A stretch of 64,000 nucleotides of DNA, taken from positions 682,001 through 746,000 of the forward strand of contig OZ037891.1 of the NCBI GenBank assembly GCA_964035575.1, written 5' to 3'. Under the pieces are notes generated by a model, which saw only the letters and a program-made list of their open reading frames with translations, did no database searches and had not been told where the DNA came from. Shown here piece by piece: positions 29,449 through 40,104 of the stretch. Numbering within the stretch: position 1 is the stretch's first letter; each line of letters opens with the position of its first letter. The DNA comes from Rhynchopus sp. YZ270_cl-10 (Eukaryota > Euglenozoa > Diplonemea > Diplonemida > Diplonemidae). The translations under genes and the position numbers were made by a program.

Positions 29449-32173
29449 ATGAACCTTTCGGTTTCTTCCGAGCTCTTTGGAAAACAGGTAAAGGTTGATG
29501 TATGGCTGACACAGCGGCCCCCTTTAGCAGATCTCCGTGTGGAGATTGAACGGTCTTTGCAAACAAAGGCGGTTCTTTTAAGGCCAAAGGGAGGGAACTA
29601 CCATCATTCGCTTGCGATTCAGCTGGGGGCGTTGCAGGTGTATGATGTGGCGTCGTATAAATGGGTTCCGTTGGTCGATACGGAGCAGGTGGCACATCAG
29701 GCGCAGCTTTTTGCGGAAGTGGTAGAATGTGACCAACCCTCGCTTTTACATATCGCAGACCAACATCAACCACACCTCCCAATTTCACCTCTTACCCGTC
29801 TTCCGCAACCGAAAGAGCTTCCACAAAAACGGAGTGGTTCTGTCAGACAGGGTTCCCCCGCAAGACATGGGTCTCCCCTGAGATCGCAGTCTCCAGGGAA
29901 GATTGCGGCGTTGTCGACACCAAGGTTTGTACCTCCGGGGTCGGTGCAGAGTGTTGGGGGAAGGGCGTCGCCGGCACGCCGTTCAGAGGTGGGAACCGCA
30001 TGGCAGCCGGAAGCGTCGAGAACACCGTTTCGGGGGTATCACATTGCGGATGCTGCGTTTTCGAGGCAAGGAGGGGGAGGTGGGTCGCCCCTCCGTGGTG
30101 GATCTCCGGTGAACTGTAGAGAGGAGAGCGTGCAGTTTCCGATAGGCGCGGAGGTGGTGATTACTGGAGAGAGGGAACCGTTGAGGGGGCAGCGATGTCG
30201 TATTGCAGGGCACGCTGCGTTTGGGAAGGTAGGGGTGGAGCTGGGGACCGGAACGGTGGTGAGCATTTCGGCCACAAAGCTGCGGGTTGTCGAAGACGGG
30301 CTTTGTGTTCTCCAAGGGGCGAAGCATGATTGCGACCTCTCCCCACACCGCAGCCGCAGCGTCGCCACGACAGCGTACTCCGAAAACCCAGAAGGCTTCC
30401 TCAGAGACTCCCTTTCCTCCCAGGCGAAGGTGTACAGCCATACCCTCGCAAAGCACTCCTCTCTGATCACAGAGGAACGTAGTAGGAGGGAGTCGGCCGA
30501 AACGAAGGCTGCGCGTCTGACCCATGCCACCGCCTCAGCTCTGTTTGCATTGAGCAGAAATAAAGTTCTCCGTCGCGGGTTCTGGTTGTGGCTGAGATGG
30601 TTAGGGCACGAACGTTGGACGCTCCACAAAGGGCATGTTTCTCCGAGAAGTGTCAACACACCGACGTCGCCAAAAGGGTCACCTAGGTTCAGGCAAGAGA
30701 TGGAGGAGCAGCTGGCTGGCCTCCGCGCGATCGACCAGCAGGTCATGGAGGAGGAGAAAGCGGAGTTCGAGAGGTGCTTCAACGCGAAGACCGAGAAGCT
30801 TCTCCGCAAGCTCGAGCAGGTGCAGGTGGAGATGGAGAGCAAGGAGGCTGAGATCTACCGCGAGCGTCTCGTCTCTGCGTCCTTACGCCACCGTCTCAAG
30901 GAAGAGGCAGGGCATGACGGCAACTCTCACGCAGAGGAGGACCACCCAACACCACCCGACACCCCGACACACACCGACACGCAGGACGTCTCCATGCATC
31001 AGATGCACGAAGAGGAGGAGGTGCAGGAAGTGTCCGAAAAGAGTGCCCCTGCGTCGCCTTTGGCGTTGGAAATGAGTGAAATACAACGCCAGCTTGCAGA
31101 AGCGAAGATGGAGAATATGTTGATACGAGAAGAGAACGACAAGCTGAGAGACAGCAGACACGAAGCAGCAACCATTGGGAGTGACACCCACGATACACAC
31201 GACGATCACTCTACCGTCCGACACATGGAACGCCAACTCCAACAGGCCGAGGAAAAGATCGGGACTTTAACGGAAGCATTGGGGCACAGTGTAGGAACTG
31301 CGGCCACAGAGGCAACCGAGGCAACACACACGACAGGACAGAACACCCCTGCGAAGACACCACCGACACTTCCCTTCATTAGGAAGATTAACAGCATCAT
31401 CATCCGGAGGGACGAGAAGGAGGACAAGAAGGAGACACGCGGCAGAGCCACCTCCGCGGTGCACCGTGTGAAGCACACCAACTCCCCTACGACACGTCGC
31501 AGGTCCTCCTCGATGGCTGAGGACGGCAAGCCCGTTCAGGCCTACCAATTCCCCGTGGGTGCATCGATTGCCTTCAAAGATATGTCAGGCGCAACAGCGG
31601 ACGGCTGGGTCACCAACCACATCCGTGGTCGCGTAGAGGTCCAAGGCACTGACGGTAAGAAGCACACCATGCTTCCCGGGCGTCTGAAAGAGCGCCAGCC
31701 CACCTCAAGTGTCTCAAGCATCCCGCATGCGCCTGCCGGCACACCAGATACGTTGAGAGGTGATACGATGACGGTATGTTTTCTTTCCACCCGGTCAGGA
31801 TTGTCATGTGAAAAAATTGGCGGATGAAATTTGGATGATGGCAAAAAAAAAGGCGGTACATTTCTCACTTTGTTCATCATAAGGTGGCTAAGCGTAGGGA
31901 TTAGGTTTATCTTGCCTTATTCTTATGACTCAAAACAAAACCAACAGATGCACGCAATGCACGGACAGGACACCCCTGTCGACGATGAAGTGGTCTTGAT
32001 CCATATGGGCCCTCCGATGCCACCGTTGGATGTATGTCTTCTTCCATTATTGAAATGGTGAAAAATATCAATTTTTTTTTCGCAACTTCCCTTTGCTTTT
32101 ACAGATGGAACGGATAAAAGAACACGCAGTGACGCCTCTTGGTCGGAAAGGAAAGAACTCGAGCCGGGGATAG
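29449..32173 (+). CDS. Large coiled-coil protein with paired FPxGA beta modules
   Basis: Exons 29449-31773, 31948-32031 and 32105-32173, all phase 0, give 825 residues. Residues 1-105 form a beta-rich module with LQVYDVASYKWVPLVD. A basic Ser/Pro/Arg linker follows. A compact segment at 230-285 begins FPIGAEVVITGE and runs to GTVVSISATKLRVVED. Coiled coils lie at about 325-400, 425-490 and 535-575. A second segment at 701-750 begins FPVGASIAFKDMSG. The two FP[IV]GA segments look like repeats of one small beta-barrel fold (SH3/Tudor or CAP-Gly size). No orthologue is recognised; a cytoskeletal or flagellar protein is likely. The first intron holds a hairpin-family copy. Confidence 0.72.
31881..31913 (+). 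repeat. Dispersed hairpin inside an intron, weaker copy
   Basis: AAGGTGG with TTATCTT outside (several G-T pairs) and CTAA with TTAG inside. It lies about 34 nt before the 3' splice site of the first intron of the 29449 gene. Confidence 0.55.
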
Positions 32174-32586
32174 CTGTGATTTGGTGGTCTCACAGAAAAT
32201 AGTCTTTTTTTTTTTTTTTGAAAAAAATTTTTGGACAGATTTAGGAAATACCCTGGTGGGATAACCCCTGCACTGAGTCCTGAAAATCTGACCAATTTTT
32301 CTCAAAGGTTCATCTTTCAAGCTTTTTTAAATCTTGCAAATATGTTTTTTTTGGCCAACCATTCAACCTACCAACACCTTATTGTTACTGTACGCATTTT
32401 CCCCCCACCCACCCCTTTTTGTTAACATGCCTCTCTGATACCTGCTCTTGTTGATATCTCCCCTCACTCGTCTCTCCCCCCTCCCATCTTTGTTTGTGAC
32501 CCTTTTGTGTTTTCATCCAAGGGCTGGCATCAGTACGTTGTGGTCAGTCAAAAGGTTGGCCTGCACTACCAACCTTCACTGTTTAA

Positions 32587-32627
32587 AAGATGATGTGTGC
32601 ATGTGTGTGTGTGTGCACATTCATCTT
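32587..32627 (+). repeat. Dispersed two-stem hairpin, long TGTG type
   Basis: Outer stem AAGATGA (32587-32593) pairs perfectly with TCATCTT (32621-32627). Inner stem TGTGTGCA pairs with TGCACA. The loop is a GT repeat. Confidence 0.75.
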
Positions 32628-33223
32628 GCAAATTTCCTTTTGTTTATTTTGTTTATTTTTTGGAGATTTCCCTTCTTCCCGCACGCAACCCCCTCGGTGT
32701 TTCCTTTCCTAGATAGAGGGGGGTAAGTGTGTGTGTTTTAATTTGCTTGCTTATTGACAGTACTGCAAAATGAAATATAACCCTTGTGTGTTCCCATATT
32801 TTTTTTTTGATTTTTTTAAAAGGTGACTAAGCACAGCGAGGCTTTTTTTGAAGTTAATCTCTTTTGTTGTCTCATTTGGAGGAAAACCATATTTTTCGCC
32901 CCCCTCCCTTTCCCTACCCTCCCACAGCACCTGTAGTGTACCTTTTATTACTCCCCCCCCTGCCCCCTCTTTTCTCCATTTTTATTTTTTTTTCAAAAAA
33001 AAAAAAAATAGGATGGCATGAATATCCCCGTAGACCCAAAAAAAACAAATTAGAGTTCTCTTTTCTTTATCTGTCCTTTTCCCCAACCTACCCTACATGA
33101 CGCAAGATGACCCTTTATCTTCAATGATCCTTTCATTCATCTGATTGAAGAGCGTAGAACACATCAGATGAAAACCTCGAAAAATGGATGGTTTGGGGTC
33201 CACCCATGGTGTACCTGCATCAT

Positions 33224-33265
33224 TGCAAAGGTACACGAGAGGGCTTTGTATTTCGAGTCAAATTT
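33224..33265 (+). repeat. Hairpin family, CTTTGTATTTC type
   Basis: TGCAAAG (33224-33230) pairs with CTTTGTA (33244-33250) around a loop containing CACGAGAGG. The GGGCTTTGTATTTC tail is shared with 9940-9975, 26408-26450 (diverged) and 63062-63090. Confidence 0.6.
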
Positions 33266-33340
33266 TCTTTTTGTTCATAAATTGTTGGAGTAGTTGTCTC
33301 GGTTGTGTTGCCACAGTTGGTGCAATATCCACTGTGTTTT
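33252..33340 (-). repeat. GTGGAGATTGCACC repeat, reverse copy
   Basis: The reverse complement matches 61988-62057 and 62738-62818 (TTGCACCAACTGTGGCAACA, then ACTCCAACAATTTAT). It is the only repeat family in the window seen on both strands. Confidence 0.75.
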
Positions 33341-33387
33341 TGTCTCTCTTCAAACACCTCGCTTAAAATAGAGTAACTACACAAACG

Positions 33388-34059
33388 ATGTCCGCCCCAC
33401 GCCCTGATGGAACATACACCCTGCAGATGACCCCGTACGACCAGGTGCAGAAACGCTGGCCAAAGGTGGGAAAGCATATCATTGCCTCGTATACCGAGAG
33501 CTGCGTGCTGGTGTACCAAGCATTTAACAAAAACATTGCGGAGTACGCTGTGAAGCACCAGAAGTTTACGGGGTGTCCGAACTACAACCCTACCCGGATG
33601 ACCTGGGTGAAGACCAACTTTCTGTGGATGATGTATCGATGCGGGTTTGGGCAGAAGGATGCAAACCAGGAAAGGGTTTTGGGCGTCTGGCTGAAGCGGT
33701 CTGCTTTCGAGGATATAATCTCCCAGGCAACACGGGACCCCTCGACGTCTGCTATTCGCATTCAATGGGACCCTGACTATACACCTAAGCTAGAGAAAAT
33801 CCCTGACCGTCGTGCCATCCAGCTTGGCATCAAGGGACGTCCCTCATATGCTAACGGCGAGGATATTGTTCGTATTGAAGATGTTACAGACCTTGCTCAC
33901 CGCTGCCATTTGACCGGAGAGATTCCTCTTGAAAGCATCTACACTCCGCTCAATGCTGAAACCGCTGCATTCATCGGGATCACCCCATTGGAAGAAGTGA
34001 AGGTGGAGAAGGAGAACGAAAATGAGGAGGAGAAGGAGGAGGAAAAGGAATCTGAATGA
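33388..34059 (+). CDS. DUF4291 family protein
   Basis: 223 residues. It matches DUF4291 in its three conserved stretches: ESCVLVYQAFNKNIAEYAV, RMTWVKTNFLWMMYRCGFG and QERVLGVWLKR, followed by IRIQWDPDYTP. The last 25 residues are a Glu/Lys tail not typical of the family. The family is known from bacteria, fungi and scattered protists and has no established function; the strongly conserved Arg/Trp/Lys patches suggest an enzyme or nucleic-acid-binding fold, which is speculation. Single exon, which together with the patchy distribution would fit an old horizontal transfer. Confidence 0.85.
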   Translation: MSAPRPDGTYTLQMTPYDQVQKRWPKVGKHIIASYTESCVLVYQAFNKNIAEYAVKHQKFTGCPNYNPTRMTWVKTNFLWMMYRCGFGQKDANQERVLGVWLKRSAFEDIISQATRDPSTSAIRIQWDPDYTPKLEKIPDRRAIQLGIKGRPSYANGEDIVRIEDVTDLAHRCHLTGEIPLESIYTPLNAETAAFIGITPLEEVKVEKENENEEEKEEEKESE

Positions 34060-34214
34060 TTTTATTTTTTTGGGAAAAAAAAATTAAAATAATGTCTTTC
34101 GCTTTTGGAAGGGAAAATGTGTGTCCAGTGTGACGCACCTCATTATATTTAGGTTTAAATTCCTTTTGTTGTTTTTTTTTTTTTTTTTTTTGTTGTTGTT
34201 GCGTTATCGTGCAT

Positions 34215-34303
34215 TCCCCCCTCTCCCCCCTCTCCCCCCTCTCCCCCCTCTCCCCCCTCTCCCCCCTCTCCCCCCTCTCCCCCCTCTCCCCCCTCTCCCC
34301 CCT
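34215..34303. repeat. Tandem repeat, about 10 copies of CCCCCCTCT
   Basis: A homogeneous 9-mer pyrimidine repeat, purine on the other strand. A mirror-type homopurine tract like this can form triplex DNA. Confidence 0.95.
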
Positions 34304-34651
34304 TTTTTTGTGAGCTTTCTAACCCATTATAGCCCGCAAAAAAAAAAAATCTGTGTATCAATGTTTCGCTTTATAGAAAGAATACCTCCTTTTTTTCGTG
34401 ATTACTTCTATGTAGGCGAGGCTTAGGTTCATCTTGACAAACAATTCCTTTTTTTGTTGTGGTTTTTTTGTTTTTTTGTTTTTTTTGAAAGAAATTATCT
34501 TTAGTCGTCTCGGTCGGCGAGGTGGAATACGACCACGTGTCTGAGTGTGTTCTGCTTTCTGTCGCTACGATCTTTATTGTTGTCGTTGTTGCGTCAACAC
34601 CGTGTGGCAGAGGAGAGCAGACACGATTCAGGCACACAATACAAAGACGCG

Positions 34652-34731
34652 TCTGGTGTTTCGATAACGATGGTGTACACGTGGTGCCATCCTCATAATT
34701 AGTTCGCCAGTCGGCTAAATGTGGGGGGGTG
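34652..34731 (+). repeat. 80-bp highly conserved dispersed repeat, copy 1
   Basis: Differs at only two positions from 55358-55437, about 20.7 kb away in the same orientation. It includes GATGGTGTACACGTGG, GCCATCCTCATAATTAG and CGGCTAAATG, ending in a G run. GATGG pairs with CCATC. No coding potential. Confidence 0.85.
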
Positions 34732-35173
34732 AGTCACGTTAACAAGTTTACCGATTCAGCAGACAATACAAGATCCTCTTTTCGGCTGCGGGGGGTCCAC
34801 ATACCTACTGCAGAGGGGAAAAAAAAAGACAAAAAAGCAAACAAAAATAAGAAACGACACACATTGTTTTTCATCTCCTCTTTTACACTACCATTTCCAA
34901 CCCAGACACACACACACCCCGAACTACAGAAACCGTCTTTAGTTATCTCCCAACAATTTTGATTATCGTTGCACTTCACATTTTTTTTATCACACCCCTT
35001 CTTTACATCAAAACAACACAACACACTACAGGGAAAACCCTCCCCCTCCCTCCCCCCCAACCCCCCCTGCTGGGTATTTTGTCCCCTTTTCCTCTGATTC
35101 TTTGTGCTCAAAATATTCCCCTCTTTTTGGGGGTATTTTTTGTTTTTTTTTTTTTTACCGTGAGAAGACCAAA

Positions 35174-38100
35174 ATGGCGCCGGTAAAGGCAAGCAGAAAG
35201 CGTTCAGAGGTGCGTCGTTTTAAAGATGTTGGTGCCTCGTATGACGTGCGTCCCACACACACCCTCCGCAGCCAGCCCCCTAATAGGAGCAGACGCCCGC
35301 TCTTCGAGCTCCTCGCGCTCAGCCCAGGTCCAGACCCTGCTGGGACACCCCTACCTCTGATGCCGCCACCACCTCAGGGCCCTTCACCACCACTATATGG
35401 GACTTCGGCGTCGCCCTATTCAATACCACCTCCCTTTCCCCTTCAGCCACACCCACCGCTCCCTGGAGGGGGAGGGGGAGGGGGAGGAGGGGAAGTACCC
35501 AGTCCAGTCGCTGCTGCTGCTGAGAAACAAAGCACACCTGAAGGAGGTGACGTGTTGCAGGATGAGGATGTAGCGAGCCTGCAAGGTGATGCATCGCTTC
35601 GACAGATGCGCGCGGAGGCAGCGGGGATTGCCTCGAATCTCCAGAGGGGTGTTGGGTTATCTTCATCGAGCCAGATGCAAACCGATGGTCTTTCTGGTCG
35701 TATTTCACCGAGACTCCAATCCACTCCTGCCGTCTCCCCGAGAGGGTTCCCCCCAAGCAAACACGGTGTTCCAGGCCAACCGCCTCCCTCACCCCCACCC
35801 CATACCTTGACCCCAAACCCGACTCTGATTCAGCGTGTCAGCCCATCTGCTGTCCCGACACCGTCCTCCGCGTTTTTTCAGAGTCACAGCAGGGTGAAAC
35901 AGCAAGGCAACGGGAACCTCCTTGAGGACCTTCCGGACACCCCACCGGAAACCCCAGAGGTGACGGGACCAGCATTAGAGATACCCGAGCATGCTCTGCA
36001 CTATGACACGGATCTGGAGGAATACGAAGAAACCGACGAAGAAGACGAAGAGGAGGAGGAGGAGGAGAATCCAGAACCGTTTCTTATCAAACAGACGTAC
36101 TTTGTGACCCCGCAGAGCTCCTTTAGGGGGAGGATCGAGAGTGATGCGGGGCCTGTAGGGTTGGGGGGTGCGTTTTTGACGGCTGGGGTGCAAAAGGAGG
36201 ACGACAAAGGGGAAAAGGTAAAGAAACGCAACTCTTCTGCTGCAGGGCGACGGTTTCAGAGGCATTCTACGCTTCTCGATGCGGTTGTTGTCCCTGCTGC
36301 GTTGACGCATGCGAAATGCGCACTTCTCGAAGCCTCTCCAGCGCTCATCAAATCCCGCAAAACGCTCCGCCGCCGCAAAAAAAAGAAACCCAGCAGGCAA
36401 AACTCTCCCCGCATCTCAAGAAACAACACTCCGAGAAGCAGGTCAGCTTCTCCAAGACATTCCATAGCGTCGTCGATCGCTGAGGTGCAAAAGGAGACGG
36501 CGCAGACAGAGGTAGAAGAGAATGACCACGCAGAAGTCTCCGTAAAGCCAGAGGATCAAGAATACTTTCAGCAGGCGAGCAACGTAATAACCGCACTGTC
36601 AAAGGCGCTGACGAACAAACAGGCAGGAGGAGGCGACACTGCGATCGCTCAGATTCTCTCCAGAGTCGGGCTTGCCGCTGATGGAACCGACGCAGCAGTT
36701 TTGAAAAAGGACCTCGCAGAGTTGATATTCGAGAAAGAACTGGAAGAGGCAGCACTTAAGGACACCTCTGGTTGCGATACGCTTCCTGAAGAGCTTGGGT
36801 TAGACAGTCCCCGCGCAGCAAAATCATCTAAAGTAAAGGATGAACGCTCAAAACGCCGCGTCTCCTGCCACAACCTAGAAAAAATCAAAAAAATGCAGCT
36901 CAAAACGCAGCGTGTTCAAAACGCAATAAAAAAGCTCCGCGCGACTGTCACCCTGTTTAAACACTCTAGAACGGATCCTGATGCGCTTCGTTCGGTGTTG
37001 CGTTGGAGGAATCGACCTCCGTCTTTAAAGGAATATCATGTGGCTTCGATGCATCTGCCGAAGAAAGCGTTGATTCGATTGATGATGTGTTGTGCGGATG
37101 TGTCGGCGAGGTTTCAATTGGACATAATTATTGAAAAAAACGCAAAACGGAAGCAAGAAAAAACCGACGAAAACGCGACCCTCCTCATCGAACTCCACGG
37201 AGAAGAAGAAGGGATCAAACAAGCCGAAGCAGTTCTCCGCAAAAAGGCAGAAGCAGACGGTGTCGTCACCACGGACCTCCTTCTGAGACGCAAATCCCTT
37301 CATACCCATCTCGACTTCAACGCCCTCCCCGACGAAGAACCCCCTCTCCCACCTCCCGAAGTCCGTGTAGAAACTCCACAAGCAACAGACATAACCTTGG
37401 TCGTCCCCGGCAGCCCCCAGGCCGCGCTTTCCAGAGAGGAATTAACCTATATTGCGTGCACCATAGATAATGACAACAAAAAGGAGGAAGTGCCTATAGC
37501 AAGGATCGCCACTCCTGAAGGGAACACTCCGTTCAAAACCCTGCGCGAAAGGGCGATGGAGGCAGAATGGACTGCGGAGACTGATCGAGGGGGGTCTGCT
37601 TCTGCCGATGAAGATTCGAGGAAAGAAACGCCTCAAGAAGAAACACAGGACCAGCCATTTGAGGAGCCGGAGGATTTCGAAGGGGAAGAAGAGGAGGAAG
37701 AGGGGTATGATATGGCTCGACGATGTAGCGTCAATCTGCTTGTTGGAAGAAGGGTTTCAATGTCCGCAGCAGCATCACTACATAATGACGATGGGAGAAA
37801 ATATGTAGAGAAAATGAACAGAATGTCATCTGTCATGCGAGGATCTGAACACGGTAGACGTTCAATGGTAGCAGGGACCGTCCAAGCTTCTCCAGCAAGG
37901 AGAAGCAGCGTGCGTTATAGTAAAAGCAACAATCGTACCTACAACACCATACCAAACGCTGCGACTGTGGAGGACGATGTTTCGTCAAGCTCTTCAGTGG
38001 AGGAGAACGTATCTCTTCACAGCAACGTAGAACATCAGGAAGCCAACGAAAAGGAAACACTACCAGAAGAGGTCCCACCCTCTGTACACACCCCAAGCAC

Positions 38101-39406
38101 CGCATCCAGCCCCGAAGTGTGTCTCTCTCTTCCGGAAGAGGAGGTGAAAGGGTGCGAGCAAGAGATGGAAGGAGAGGTGCCTGCCGCACCGAGCATTGCA
38201 GAAGAAGTGTTGATCCCACCCCTCGAGGTTCCGGAGGTTGTACCAAATAAGATGGTGGTTGAGCTGCGGAATTTATTATTGCCTGGGGAGGCTGGGGTGA
38301 GGAGGGGGGTGATCGAGGAGATGTTAGCTCCATTTGGAACGGTAGCTTCGATAGCCTTCATTGAACCGGTCAATGCGGAGGCGGAGGCAGCCTTTTGGGA
38401 GCGTGCGCTGACCTTAGCAGGGATGCGGGATGATTCTCTTGCTGTTCCTAATATGATTCGTATCGTTTTCTCTGATGAACCATCCGCAGAGGAAGCCATC
38501 CGACATCTCCACGGAGTCTCAATCCTACCAGGCATGCCCCTCCTCGATGCCCGCCGAGCTGGAATTTCAACCAACCCACCTTACCACCCATCCCGCAAAC
38601 CCAAATGGGACCCCGGAGCACTAAAAGGAGGCAACACATCAGAGAGATATGTCGAAGGGTCAGAAATCTTTCAATGGGATGAAACATTGGCAACTCTTAA
38701 GGGCGGGGCTTATGCAGAGCGGGTAGAGGAATTTGTGAGGCCGGTTCCGAATTTGGGGGGGTCCGTGGAGATGTATCGGGAGAGGTTGCTGCGGAGTGAA
38801 CGAATGCAGCATGTGTTGGCGACATACGCGAAGTCGGTTGCAGCGGCGCGGGGAAAACAAAAAAGGGGTGTTGAGAAGGCAGAGGCCGTTGCGGGAAGAC
38901 AGCAGCTTCTCCGGAAGAGTTGTGGTGGTATGGTGCCTTCTCTTGCGAAATTTGCGATGTCGACCACTGCATTGGGGAGGGCGGAGTTAGCAGCGGCGCC
39001 ACGGTACGTAACATACCCTGCAGCACCCCCAAGGCTTCCTCTTCCGAAGGCGAAGCGACGAAAGCTTCCTAAAGAACCGTATCTGATGCACCCAACCCAG
39101 TGTTGTTCTCATGAAGAGCAGGTGACAAATAAAAAATTCGTTCGTTCATTTGGGTTTGCGGCAAGAGAGGCTGCTGCAGGCAAGGAAGGGTGTGATATGG
39201 GTGCAGGTGTGCGTCCGCCTATCCCCCATGAATGGCTTAAGATAAGTGAGACCCACGTAATTCCACCGTCCCTAAGCACACAGATCCTTCCAAACCCGAC
39301 GGTAAACGCACTGCGAGTTGAATCGCAAAGCTGTAAGCTGCCACTCCTTACGGGGAACTGCTTTAATGTTACAGAAGGGGTTGATATCAAATGCCAGACG
39401 GTTTAA
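35174..39406 (+). CDS. Large orphan protein with RRM-like domain
   Basis: 1410 residues in one exon from the ATG at 35174; the open frame continues upstream but has a splice-like AG before it. In order: a Pro/Ser-rich region (about 40-270) with a run of Gly near 97-106; an acidic patch (278-302); a basic SR-like stretch, RRRKKKKPSRQNSPR (about 395-430); helical segments (470-660); Ser/Glu-rich linkers; an RRM-like fold at about 1027-1133 (MVVELRNLL strand, GVIEEMLAPFG helix, VASIAFI, MIRIVFSD, AEEAIRHLHG helix); and a basic Ala/Arg-rich C-terminus. The RRM-like order supports RNA binding, but the RNP aromatic residues are weak. No orthologue recognised. Confidence 0.75.
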   Translation: MAPVKASRKRSEVRRFKDVGASYDVRPTHTLRSQPPNRSRRPLFELLALSPGPDPAGTPLPLMPPPPQGPSPPLYGTSASPYSIPPPFPLQPHPPLPGGGGGGGGGEVPSPVAAAAEKQSTPEGGDVLQDEDVASLQGDASLRQMRAEAAGIASNLQRGVGLSSSSQMQTDGLSGRISPRLQSTPAVSPRGFPPSKHGVPGQPPPSPPPHTLTPNPTLIQRVSPSAVPTPSSAFFQSHSRVKQQGNGNLLEDLPDTPPETPEVTGPALEIPEHALHYDTDLEEYEETDEEDEEEEEEENPEPFLIKQTYFVTPQSSFRGRIESDAGPVGLGGAFLTAGVQKEDDKGEKVKKRNSSAAGRRFQRHSTLLDAVVVPAALTHAKCALLEASPALIKSRKTLRRRKKKKPSRQNSPRISRNNTPRSRSASPRHSIASSIAEVQKETAQTEVEENDHAEVSVKPEDQEYFQQASNVITALSKALTNKQAGGGDTAIAQILSRVGLAADGTDAAVLKKDLAELIFEKELEEAALKDTSGCDTLPEELGLDSPRAAKSSKVKDERSKRRVSCHNLEKIKKMQLKTQRVQNAIKKLRATVTLFKHSRTDPDALRSVLRWRNRPPSLKEYHVASMHLPKKALIRLMMCCADVSARFQLDIIIEKNAKRKQEKTDENATLLIELHGEEEGIKQAEAVLRKKAEADGVVTTDLLLRRKSLHTHLDFNALPDEEPPLPPPEVRVETPQATDITLVVPGSPQAALSREELTYIACTIDNDNKKEEVPIARIATPEGNTPFKTLRERAMEAEWTAETDRGGSASADEDSRKETPQEETQDQPFEEPEDFEGEEEEEEGYDMARRCSVNLLVGRRVSMSAAASLHNDDGRKYVEKMNRMSSVMRGSEHGRRSMVAGTVQASPARRSSVRYSKSNNRTYNTIPNAATVEDDVSSSSSVEENVSLHSNVEHQEANEKETLPEEVPPSVHTPSTASSPEVCLSLPEEEVKGCEQEMEGEVPAAPSIAEEVLIPPLEVPEVVPNKMVVELRNLLLPGEAGVRRGVIEEMLAPFGTVASIAFIEPVNAEAEAAFWERALTLAGMRDDSLAVPNMIRIVFSDEPSAEEAIRHLHGVSILPGMPLLDARRAGISTNPPYHPSRKPKWDPGALKGGNTSERYVEGSEIFQWDETLATLKGGAYAERVEEFVRPVPNLGGSVEMYRERLLRSERMQHVLATYAKSVAAARGKQKRGVEKAEAVAGRQQLLRKSCGGMVPSLAKFAMSTTALGRAELAAAPRYVTYPAAPPRLPLPKAKRRKLPKEPYLMHPTQCCSHEEQVTNKKFVRSFGFAAREAAAGKEGCDMGAGVRPPIPHEWLKISETHVIPPSLSTQILPNPTVNALRVESQSCKLPLLTGNCFNVTEGVDIKCQTV

Positions 39407-40104
39407 AAAAAAATATGAGATTTTTTTTTAGAGAATAGGTTGGTAGGTAAAGGGTATATTTCTCTCTGCCTTTTGGTGATGAGAGGCGTGTTGTAGATTG
39501 TACCTTTTCTTCAGCATTTTGTACATTTTTTCTTCTTCCTTTTTGCTAGGTTATCCCTTGATTGGGTTGGTCTAAAGATTATGCGTTGTGGGGTGGCTAA
39601 GATTGTGCGGTTTTAGGATCCCTCTTCACAACCTTTTCTTTTCTTTCCTTTTTGCCAATGGATTTTGTTGTTGTTTTCTTTGATTTTTTTTTAGGGGTGT
39701 TTTTGAAGTGTTTTTTGTTTTGCCTCTCAATTTGGTGGATATTACACCGCGAAAATGATCGTTGATTCGATATATTTCAGGTTTGCTGTATTTGTATTGC
39801 CGGGTTATTGTATTATATTTTATTTGTTGTATCGGTGGTATAGGAGGGGGCCTATATTGACATATTCTTGAATGAATTCACTTTTTCTTCAACAACTTAT
39901 CCACGAAAAAGATATAAAAAAACGCTACACTCGCTTTCCAGCGTTCGGTGTACGTTTCTTACTTTTGTTACATTTTTTTCCTCACTTTCCAAAAAAACGT
40001 TTTCTGGAATGCCAAACCACACCCCTCCCCTCTCCCCCTTCTCCCCTTTGTTCTCCCAACTCCCCCGCACCTTCACCTTACATCCTCCCCTTTCACAGAG
40101 CATA
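39407..40104. other. Spacer
   Basis: T-rich, no gene. A weak hairpin relative lies at 39591-39630. A pyrimidine tract ending TTTCACAG stops 6 nt before the next ATG, a likely splice acceptor. Confidence 0.55.

Larger units (their letters stand above)
32174..33387. other. Repeat-rich spacer
   Basis: No gene. It holds a hairpin copy (32587-32627), a hairpin relative near 32820-32845, a third-type hairpin (33224-33265), a reverse copy of the GTGGAGATTGCACC repeat (33252-33340) and a 32-bp repeat (32501-32532). Confidence 0.6.
34060..35173. other. Spacer with microsatellite and 80-bp repeat
   Basis: No gene. It has a C-rich 9-mer tandem repeat (34215-34303), a half hairpin near 34412-34438 and the 80-bp dispersed repeat (34652-34731). 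CACTACAG near 35029 is a possible splice acceptor upstream of the next gene. Confidence 0.6.

Noticed and set aside
30039-30842. 267-residue open frame on the - strand
   Set aside because: Antisense to the large coiled-coil gene; Ser-rich shadow.
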